A DNA stretch of 62,000 bases, taken from positions 4,079,703 to 4,141,702 of the forward strand of contig NC_088301.1 of NCBI RefSeq assembly GCF_032854445.1. Reading direction: 5' to 3'. Positions 54,164 through 62,000 of the stretch are shown here, in pieces (the stretch's first letter is position 1; each line of letters begins with the position of its first letter). A model generated the notes under the pieces. The model was not told the DNA's origin and did not search any database. It saw only the letters and a program-made list of their open reading frames with translations. Origin of the DNA: Liolophura sinensis (lineage: Eukaryota > Mollusca > Polyplacophora > Chitonida > Chitonidae). The translations under genes and the position numbers were made by a program.

Positions 54164-57100
54164 CTTTTCGCCCAAAACACAATGATGAAAACAACAACAA
54201 CAACGCACACCATTACTGAACAGTAATAACACAAGATTGTTCCCTGCACTATAATCTTACATAATACACTTGATTAAGATGTGCATAGTGAGGGCTTACA
54301 GACCTTCTAGAATGCCAATAACATCAAAAGAAAGGTGTCGCTTTTCAACTTGGTATATTTACCGCAGCTTTGCTGCACTAGGTGCTGAGAAGGTGTGGTT
54401 TATAGCTACATCTCAACAGCATAGATGGCAGCACTGACAAGCAATGCTGAATGAAGCATCCAGTTTGCCCAAATTACCCTCAATTTTCCCCCTATATACC
54501 ACTCATAAACCATGAACTGGCATTCTCATGCAATAATCACTTAACCCATTTCCAATCTGGCTGACACACCAGCTGCCTAAGGAATATTGTAGGAAAAAAT
54601 TATGTAAATAAAGCTAGTAACATACAACAGAATCCGGGTTCAATTTCTATGTGGAATATAAAAATAGGCATTACAGTCAAGCTTTATTTACAACTGTTAA
54701 CAAAAACACCACATTAATGTAATAATTATGGATTCCTGGGCTGCTCGGGAATGAGGGCCATTTGTTGACAGATTGCCAGGGGCCATGGAAGCTCGTAATA
54801 AGCTAGTTTTATCTAGTTTTATACTTTCCTTTTGGTTTACAGCCAAACCACTCGGTAATGTCACCGGTAGACTGCCGTTAAGAGTCGTACCCCTTTTACC
54901 GCTAATTGGATTTGCGATTTCTTCCACTCGACGAAAATAAGCAAAGCAAAGCAACGCATCCACGTTTTCTCCAAAATAATCAGTTTTGCACCACAGTGTC
55001 GTTCGTATTTTGTTATTATGTATCACTTTTCACTATTTTACCTGTAACGAATTGACATGTGTGTGTTATTGCCAGTGTTATTCATTAGTGGCTAATTTTA
55101 CGATACACAAGATTACATTGGGAATTGTCATAAAACAGCCTACCCAGTTCAATAGAAGCACAAATTGCCTGGGGTATGTGTTTCTGCTAAGTGATGAATC
55201 CAATCATCCGACGTGTAACTCCCGCCTCACTGTTCCTTGTTTCCATGCTGATGGCGGTACATGTATCACAAGCCCCAGACGGAGTATCAACAAACAACTC
55301 TTGTCTGTCATCGTCTACACTCTGATGACGACACGACCACTTCCGAGCATGCTAATACACAGTTGCAAAATAAAATTACTCACTAACGCCATTAGCGGCT
55401 TTATGTATAGTGATATTGGTGTGTAAATTTGGACAAGCAAGATGGTTATTGATTATAGTTATCCAGTGACTCAATCATAAATTGGAAGTTTGATAGGTGA
55501 TATATTGCTAAAGGTTTAGGACTTTACCAATGAAAAGAACATTTAATGTTATTTATTTTACTTTGTTATGTGCTAGATTTCTTTTGCGTGAAAGAAGTAA
55601 CTTTTTTCTCAGATTAACAAAGTCATTTCGTTTTTAGAACTCAAAGCTATTTTGGTAGAACTGGTTTTAATCATGTACATGTAAAAATCTTGCCACAAAA
55701 TACTTTTGATTTTATTTTGATGTGAATATTGTATGTATAAATGGACCCACTCCCACTTCTGTAACATTGTCATGCAGCGCGAGCTGTTTTCTGCCACATT
55801 GTTCTTCTTTTTCCCTACACAGTGTCATTTGTTCCTTAACGTTTATCATCGAGAGGGCGCTGTAATTCTTGTCTGTACATAGTTTGAACATACCTCTACA
55901 TAAGAAAAAAACATCTGTACTTTTAATAAATCCGTTATTAAATTTTCCAAAAGTCGATACAAATTGGTATTAAAATATCACAATCTATGCACCAAACGCA
56001 TTTCAAGAAAGACTATTCCAAAATTAAAAGCCATGTCTTTCATCTGTATACTGGTCAGCCAGTGCCGCCGGTATATGCAATGCTATAAGCATCGGGCTTA
56101 ACAGATAAGGTATACATCATAAATGTATACATATAGACAAGGTCAATTTGCCATGACTTAAATGTGGTCTATACAACTGTGAAACTATGTGCAAATGAAC
56201 ATTAGCTTATGTGGCTTGCTATCTGGATCGTCAAGCTGATATTAATGTAGGCCTACTGTTGTTGTAGACATTAGCACTATTTTGCTTCACGGGAATGCCA
56301 TGTAGAATGCACGTAGTAAATCTGTCAGTGTGACAACTGTGAAACCTTATATAGGGTCTCCCACCCTGAAGTCTTATAGGTAAATGCTGATATGTAATTT
56401 CTTGGATGGTTTTGGTATAGACATATAGATATGGTCAATTTGCTACTACATAAATGTGGTCTATACAACTGTGAAACTATGTGCAAATGAACATTTGCCT
56501 GTTTGGCTTGATAAGTTGATCATGAAGCTGATATTAATATACTGTTATTGTCGAAATTTACACTATTTTGCTCTACGGGCATGCCACGTAGAATACACTG
56601 TGTACATCGTCATGTCAAGTCGATGACTTTCCTGACATCCTTAAGGGCAAGAGACTCAGAATTGTGCTGGTGAACTAAGCATCTCCGAGGCCTGGTCCCT
56701 TTGCATTGTTTTAATGTGATTATATGATAAATGTGATGAACACAGCATTTTGAGTAGTTCTAGACCAGTGACGTCTTATAAATTGGAATAAACATCACTG
56801 CATATTTTTTAAAATCTAATTTTGCTTAAGCTATGTTGCTAGGGGGCGCGTAAATTGCTACCATTGGTGCATTTACATGAACAGTCAAAATAAAACCCTG
56901 ACTGATGTAAATAAACATGAGGTAAATTGACAAGAGGCCGCATTTCACCGGCTACATGTGACCATTTGCCAGTTATCTTATTCTCTGTGCTGTACGTCTT
57001 AATAATATCACATTTCTTGTAAAAGTTTTCTAGTTTGTTGAAGTTGAAACCATTAGCCCGTAGCATGAATGATGGTTCTGGAACACACAAGGATAGGCCT

Positions 57101-57360
57101 ATATTCACGAAGTAATCTCGCGAACGAAGAAAACTTCTGTGATAGTAGCAGGTACTTCAGAAAGATAGTAATCACATTCCAGTAACCTATTTCTATGAAA
57201 CACTTTAAAAGATAAAGTTTCAATTATAATTCAAGACTGCAAGAAATAATGGACGGATAAATGTCCTCTTACAAATGTCCTCTTATAAAGGACTTACGGA
57301 CCTTCAAATATAATTCAAGACTGCAGGAAATAATGGCCTGATAAATGTCCTCTTATAAAT
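54164..57360 (+). repeat. Tandem 3.1-kb unit, copy 2
   Basis: Same order as copy 1. Starts ACAACAACAACGCACACCAT at about 54191. It has the conserved frame at 55187-55351 and a family A part in reverse at about 56700-57010. Near the right end, ACAAATGTCCTCTTATAAAG and related CCTCTTATAAA motifs repeat several times (57255-57375), where copy 2 joins copy 3. Confidence 0.95.
55187..55351 (-). CDS. Conserved short open frame of the tandem unit, copy 2
   Basis: Homologous to 52069-52233. HARKWSCRHQSVDDDRQELF, VDTPSGACDTCTAISMETRN, SEAGVTRRMIGFIT, stop. Differences from copy 1 are a handful of single replacements (Gly/Arg, Pro/Ala, Thr/Ala and two at the start) with no frame change. The other strand is open through 54986-55426 (146 codons), including MHHSVVRILLLCITFHYFTC, which could be a hydrophobic start but is not conserved at its beginning in copy 1. 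Confidence 0.35.
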   Translation of the reverse strand, partial: HARKWSCRHQSVDDDRQELFVDTPSGACDTCTAISMETRNSEAGVTRRMIGFIT

Positions 57361-57687
57361 CTCCTCTTATAAAGGACTTACAGACCTTCTAGAATGCCAA
57401 TAACATCAAAAGAAAGCTGTCCTTTTTCGACTTGGTATATTTACCGCAGCTTTGGTTTACAGCAAAATAAGATGGCAGCACTGGCACGCAATGCTGAATG
57501 AAGTATCCAGTTTGCCCAAATTACCCTCACTTTACCCCTATATACCATTCGTAAACCATGAACTGGCATTCCCAGCCGATAATAACGTAACCCATTTTCA
57601 ATCTGGCTAAGGAATATTGTAGGAAATAATGATGTAAATAAATCTAGTAACATACAAGAGAATCCGGGTTTAATTTCAATGTCGAAT
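57361..57687 (+). repeat. Tandem 3.1-kb unit, copy 3, left part
   Basis: CTTACAGACCTTCTAGAATG to AATCCGGGTTTAATTTCAAT, ending GTCGAAT. It continues at 60142 beyond the insertion. It is about 100 bp shorter than in copies 1 and 2. Confidence 0.92.
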
Positions 57688-57728
57688 CACAGGCACCCGA
57701 AGTTATCTCCCTTTATAAGTTAGTCAGT

Positions 57729-57887
57729 GCATTGAACGGCTCGATTTTCGATTATCTTTGAACACCATTGTTTACCCCGGCCCTCCGCTATTTTATAGAC
57801 TGTTTGGCTCCCCTTCTGGAGGTGACGGAGATTCACGAACTGGCGTGCATGTGCGTCATACTTGACACAGATACCAACCAGCTGTTT
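57729..57887 (-). CDS. Open segment in left arm A of the insertion
   Basis: Preceded on this strand by TTAATACGCTTGTAAACAG, a fair splice acceptor. The frame then reads LVGICVKYDAHARQFVNLRH, LQKGSQTVYKIAEGRGKQWC and SKIIENRAVQCTD before TAA: 53 codons with no break. The right arm has the same acceptor and CVKHDSQARQVMNLR, then a stop. The part from TATAAAATAGCGG could alternatively be a TATA box, since the other arm has TATAAATGGCGG at the same place. Function unknown. Confidence 0.35.
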
Positions 57888-58239
57888 ACAAGCGTATTAA
57901 AAATCCAAAGGTGAAGACACTATGGCAAATATTTATTTATTAATCACTTAAAAAATTAGAGGGTATAATTTTTTTAAATCCATTTTTAGGCACAATTGAA
58001 AAGTTAGAATTTACATACACATATCATATTTTAACTGATTTTTCATGCCTACTTACATGAACTGATATGCATATAAATTGTTGTAAAAATCTCAACACAA
58101 TAGAAAAAAATGAAGAAATAATGGACTGATTTAAATTCCCACATAAGCCACTACTTTGTGGCCAGATGTATGCAGTCACACTAAGTACATCCACAGTTCA
58201 ATTCATTATCAGCAAGAATTGTGTAACCATTTTTTTGGT

Positions 58240-58376
58240 GTCCTATTTCTATAGTTGCAGAATGTAACTCTTTGTATCGACCAACACGAAGTGTTTGAAG
58301 GGTTACTGGAAATAATTGCTTCTAATGTGTCGGATCGACGGTAAGCCACATTTACCGTATCTTCACACGCGCATTA
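58240..58376 (-). CDS. Open segment in left arm B of the insertion
   Basis: Reads CACEDTVNVAYRRSDTLEAI then ISSNPSNTSCWSIQRVTFCN. It aligns without gaps with the right arm segment at 58935-59063 (CACEDAENVAYDRSDTLEAV, ISSNSPKTLCGLVQRVTFRN). The matching reading frame is open in both. It may be an exon. It lies upstream of arm A on the same strand. Confidence 0.35.
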
Positions 58377-58783
58377 AATTTTCCCTATCCTAAACCAAAT
58401 ACGACCCATTTCGTTATTTCACAAAATAAATAAATTTTCAGACGCAACACCCACTGTGGCCGTAAGCTGTCTGTCACCATTTTGATCTCTTGCGAGGATG
58501 AACGAGGCTGAAGTGATTAGCGCCCTGTGACAACAGGAGGAGTGAACCAGCCAAATGGACGACTACACTTGCCCAGTGTTACTATAACGATTGCCATAGG
58601 TATTATCTCCCTTTAACAACCTTATGGACACAGACCCCCATTACAACTTCCGTTTTTCGGTTTACGATTGTACTTCTGTGTATTTTAGGCTGTAAAGTCT
58701 TTTTTTGCCGCCAGCCTGCCGTTTTTGGTGTACAGGTGCATGCTAGGTGTCATAATGATGGAAATTGTCTCAGCTTTGGGCAG

Positions 58784-58938
58784 GTATGAGTTTTAATGAT
58801 GAAAGTTTGAAATTCTGGGCGAGAGGACACAAAGAGACAGGTGGTGATGAGGCTGCGAGTGACGTTCCCTTGGCGTTGCTAGGCCCCCTCCCAGCCGCCG
58901 GCATAGAAAGGTCCAGAAGGTGTCTGAAAATGTATTAA
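58784..58938 (+). CDS. Small open frame in the centre of the insertion
   Basis: ATG at about 58786: MSFNDESLKFWARGHKETGG, DEAASDVPLALLGPLPAAGI, then a basic end and TAA at about 58938. Just before, ATGATGGAAATTGTCTCAGC ends in GGGCAGGTATGAG, which looks like a short first exon and donor. This part has no partner in the left arm. Speculative. Confidence 0.2.
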
Positions 58939-59095
58939 TTTATTGCGCGTGTGAAGATGCGGAAAATGTGGCTTATGATCGATCCGACACATTAGAAGCA
59001 GTTATTTCCAGTAACTCTCCCAAAACTTTATGTGGTTTAGTACAGAGAGTTACATTCCGCAACAGCCCATTTATACAAAGAGAAAACTCAACATA
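58862..59095 (+). CDS. Open segment through right arm B of the insertion
   Basis: One open frame of about 77 codons between stops: RPPSRRHRKVQKVSENVLIY, CACEDAENVAYDRSDTLEAV, ISSNSPKTLCGLVQRVTFRN and SPFIQRENST. The middle 40 codons match left arm B residue by residue at about 60-65% identity with no gap. A CCGGCATAG near 58903 could be an acceptor. Confidence 0.35.
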
Positions 59096-59396
59096 AAAAT
59101 ATGTCTGACGATTGTATAAATATTCAACAATAGGGAAACCCCTCGCACATATATAGGAAATCCTGCCTTTAACCCTCTCAGTAATGTTTTTTATTTATTA
59201 TTAATTCTTTTCTCTTGGCCTTTTTTTTCCCAACAAGAATGTTAGCGAGACCAGCTTTAAAAAGTGCCGTATCAAGGCAGATTCACCAAAGCTATTTCTG
59301 AATGAAGTCAAAAATTCTACTTCCAGGACCAAATACTAAGCATTGTAAAGAGTCAGAAATGGCTTTACTGATGTCAACTGCTGGCTGTCATTAACA

Positions 59397-59685
59397 GCTG
59401 GATGGTGTTTGTGTCAAGCATGATTCGCAAGCACGCCAGGTCATGAATCTCCGTTAGCTCCCGAAGGCTTACCGAAGAGGCTATAAATGGCGGAGAGCCG
59501 GGGTAAACGATAAAGTTGATCGACTTTGGACATTTCCTTCAAAGGCAATATCCATGTGGAAGTCGAGCTGTTTACTGGACTGGGCTCAAGAAAGATATGC
59601 CTCTGTTACGAGCAGGTATGATTACAGTCGGGAAGGTTTTTATTGTCGTTTCATGATTTCTTGCCAACGATGTTTCGCGCCTGTC
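59397..59685 (+). CDS. Right arm A of the insertion, broken copy, with possible extra exon
   Basis: After the acceptor-like GTCATTAACAG (ends 59397) the frame gives LDGVCVKHDSQARQVMNLR and TAG, matching left arm A up to that point. After the TAG the same frame is open again to 59686 with LPKAYRRGYKWRRAGVNDKV and MWKSSCLLDWAQERYASVTS. A one-base difference near TATAAATGG shifts it against the left arm. AGCAGGTATGATT at 59612 could be a donor. Likely a decayed copy of the left exon. Confidence 0.3.
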
Positions 59686-60141
59686 CATATATATTAAAGA
59701 GCTACTACAGTGTGAAGACCCGTATTTCTTAAAAGCAGGGTTAAATGATAAGGAACGAGATAGTCTGAATTGCTTTCCTATATTCTAAAAAAGACTGCAG
59801 TGTATTAAAACAGCTGTCCTTCAGTTTCAGAGGATAATTTTTCTGTCGTTTCCAATTTTGTCTGGTGTGACGTCATGCAAGAACACTTGACGTCACATAA
59901 GGAATATTATCATGTCACATCAGAAAAATTTTACGAAAAGTACGGAAAATTTTGTTTTTGAGAACTGTTTACTTATACTGGCTAAATAGTGTTATTCGTC
60001 GTAAACGAATGATGTTAGCTCTGCTCCGAAGGGATTCCTTCAGATCATTTCAATATTCCCGCCCAGATTCTCTTAGGACTGAAGTAGCACAGTAATGTTT
60101 GACTGATTAATAAAGGGAGATAGCTTCGACCGCCTACGGTT

Positions 60142-61850
60142 GAATTAAAAAAAAACCAGCACAGTCGAGCTTTGTTTGCAGCTATTCACAAAAGCACCAC
60201 ATTAATGTAATAATTATGGATTCCTGGGCTGCTCGGGAATCAAGGCCATTTGTTGACAGATTGCCAGGAGCCATGGAAGCGCATAATAAGCTAGTTTTAT
60301 CTAGTTTTATACTTTCCTCTTGGTTTACAGCCAAACCACTTGGCAGGCTGTCACCGGCAGACTGCCGTTAAGAGTCGTACCCCTTTTACCGCTAATTGGA
60401 TTTGCGATTTCTTCCACTCGACGAAAATAAGCAAAGCAAAGCAACGCATCCACGTTTTCCAAGTGTAATCGATTTTGCGCCACAGTGTCGTTCGTATTTT
60501 GTTTTGTTATGTATCACTTTTCACTATTTTACCTGTAACGAATTGACATGTGTGTGTTATTGCCAGTGTTATTCATTAGTGGCTAATTTTACGATACACA
60601 AGATTATATTGGGAATTGTCATAAAACAGCCTACCCAGTGCAAAACAAGCACAAATTGCCTGGGGTATGTGTTTCTGCTAAGTGATGAATCCAATCATCC
60701 GACGTGTATCTGCCTCACTATTCCTTGTTTCTATGCTGATGGCGGTACATGTATCACAAGCCCCAGACGGAGTATCAACAAACAACTCTTGTCTGTCATC
60801 GTCTACACTCTGATGACGACACGACCACTTCCGAGTAAGCTAATACACAGTTGCAAAATAAAATTACTCACTAACACCATTAGCGGCTTTGTGTATAGTT
60901 ATATTGGTGTGTAAATTTGGACAAGCAAGATGGTTATTAATTATAGTTATCCATTGACTCAACCAATAAATTGGAAGGTTGATAGCTGATATATTGCTAA
61001 AGGTTACCAATGAAAAGAACATTCAGTGTTATATATTTTACGTTGTTATGTGCTAGATTTCTTTTGCGTGACATAAGTAACTTTTTTCTCAGATTAAGAA
61101 AGTCATTCCGTTTTTAGAACTCAAAGCCATTTTGGTAGAACTGGTTTTAATTATGTATATGTAAAAATCTTACCACAAAATACTTTTGATTTTATTTTGA
61201 TGTAAATATTGTATGTATAAATGGATCCACTATCACTTCTGTAACATGTCATGCCACGCGAGCTGTTTTCTGCTACATTGTTCTTCTTTTTCCCTACCCA
61301 GTGTCATTTGTTTCTTAACGTTTATAAGCGAGAAGACGCTGTAATTCTTCTTCTTGTCTGTAGATAGTTTGAACATACATCTTCAATATAAATCCATCAT
61401 TAAATTTTCCGAAAATCGATACAAATTGGTATTAAAATATCACAATCCATGCACTAAACGCATTTCAAGAAAGACTATTCCAAGATTAAAAGCCATGTCT
61501 TTCATCTGTATACTTGTCAGCCAGTACCGACGGTGTATGTTGTGCTATAAGAATCGGGCTTAACAGATAAGGTATACATCATAAATGTATACTTATAGAT
61601 AAGGTCAATTTGCCATGAGTTAAATGTGGTCTATAACTGTGAAGTTGCATGCAAATGAACATTAGCTTATGTGGCTTGCTAACTGGATCGTGAAGCTGAT
61701 ATTAATGTAGGCCTACTGTTGTTGTAGACATTAGCACTATTTTACTTCACGGGAATGCCATGTAGAATGCACTTGGTACGTCGTCCTCTCTGTGTGACGC
61801 CTGTTAAACATTATGGTCTCACTCACTCAAGCAACAGAGGTAAAAATGTA
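60142..61850 (+). repeat. Tandem 3.1-kb unit, copy 3, right part
   Basis: Continues from TAATAATTATGGATTCCTGG (60209) through the conserved frame at 60678-60839 and ACTGTTGTTGTAGACATTAG to ACGGGAATGCCATGTAGAAT (61749). It then diverges from copies 1 and 2 after about 61800, so the last ~500 bp of the unit with the family A part is missing. Confidence 0.93.
60678..60839 (-). CDS. Conserved short open frame of the tandem unit, copy 3
   Basis: LTRKWSCRHQSVDDDRQELF, VDTPSGACDTCTAISIETRN, SEADTRRMIGFIT, stop. Compared with copy 1 it has lost exactly 3 bp (GVT region), which keeps the frame. The acceptor-like TTTTGCAACTGTGTATTAG is kept. The plus strand is open as well (60396-60914). Confidence 0.35.
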   Translation of the reverse strand, partial: LTRKWSCRHQSVDDDRQELFVDTPSGACDTCTAISIETRNSEADTRRMIGFIT

Positions 61851-61874
61851 TTCTCTTGGAATTATGTCAGCCTT

Positions 61875-61965
61875 AATCTAGGCATCAAGTCCGACATTCG
61901 TATGCCAACCGTACACCATAAATAATCAAGTCACAAGACCCTTCCCCAAACAAGCTGAAGCACCA
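61875..61965 (+). repeat. Family B start
   Basis: CAAGTCCGACATTCGTATGC, CAACCGTACACC and AATCAAGTCACAAGACCC followed by CCCAAAC. It matches the first ~90 bp of family B, then the window ends shortly after. Confidence 0.65.
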
Positions 61966-62000
61966 GTTGCCAAAGGGATAAAAAAAACTTATGTAAATTA

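Larger units (their letters stand above)
57688..60141. mobile_element. 2.45-kb insertion with inverted ends (DNA transposon or foldback candidate)
   Basis: Copies 1 and 2 of the tandem unit read GGAATATAAAAATAGG without interruption (51534 and 54654), whereas copy 3 has this block between GAAT (57684-57687) and GAAT (60142-60145). So the insertion is 2458 bp with a likely 4-bp GAAT target duplication. Left end: AGGCACCCGAAGTTATCTCC then CTTTATAAGTTAGTCAGTGC. Reverse complement of the right end: AGGCGGTCGAAGCTATCTCC then CTTTATTAATCAGTCAAACA. Further in lie two more inverted pairs, called arms A and B here. A third TATCTCCCTTT is at 58604-58614. No transposase recognised. Confidence 0.8.

Overview
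This is nuclear DNA of an animal, most likely a mollusc. I base that on the repeats: tRNA-headed SINEs ending in CACTCACTCA, a second SINE type ending in AAATAAATAAATG, and a GAAGTTATCTCCCTTT terminal motif, all of which I associate with gastropod and bivalve genomes (recall, not a search). The DNA is AT-rich, full of stop codons in all frames and dense in decayed mobile elements. There is no prokaryotic gene organisation, and I could not identify one complete host protein-coding gene. The window is best read as a transposon graveyard between or inside host genes.

Region by region. 1-2.4 kb: a LINE endonuclease fragment (minus) split by a SINE with a perfect 12-bp target duplication, a 48-bp minisatellite, and a second SINE with an 11-bp duplication. 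2.4-8 kb: fragments of two dispersed non-coding families (called family A and family B here), a Penelope-like reverse transcriptase (RT) relic and an AT microsatellite. 8-11.5 kb: a decayed LINE (ORF1-like, endonuclease, RT pieces) interrupted by family A, then another SINE. 13.7-15.8 kb: a ~141-bp satellite of about 15 units. 16-19 kb: a third SINE copy, a second Penelope-type relic and a long AT run. 22.5-25.2 kb: two LINE RT fragments in opposite orientation. 25.4 and 29.3 kb: 78-bp and 81-bp minisatellites. 30.5 kb: a 141-bp near-perfect hairpin. 31.6-33.7 kb: a decayed L1-like LINE. 35.5 kb: a possible host promoter and first exon. 35.7-36.5 kb: another LINE RT 3' part. 40.9-42.1 kb: a 66-bp satellite with higher-order structure. 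43.8-45.4 kb: an old copy of the later duplicated unit and a Penelope RT. 45.4-50.05 kb: an LTR retrotransposon (Ty3-like pol order PR-RT-RNase H-IN) with two LTRs and many frameshifts. 50.84-51.04 kb: a 200-N assembly gap. 51.04-61.85 kb: a ~3.1-kb unit present three times in tandem, the third copy split by a 2.45-kb insertion.

The most interesting part is 57688-60141. It is absent from the two sister copies of the duplicated unit, so its borders can be read directly. It has inverted ends around TATCTCCCTTTAT and carries two outward-facing, homologous pairs of short open segments that stay in frame between the two arms. It looks like an undescribed or little-described DNA transposon or foldback element, possibly with spliced exons. 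The 66-bp satellite (four-unit higher-order repeat) and the short reading frame kept in frame through the three 3.1-kb copies are the next best leads.
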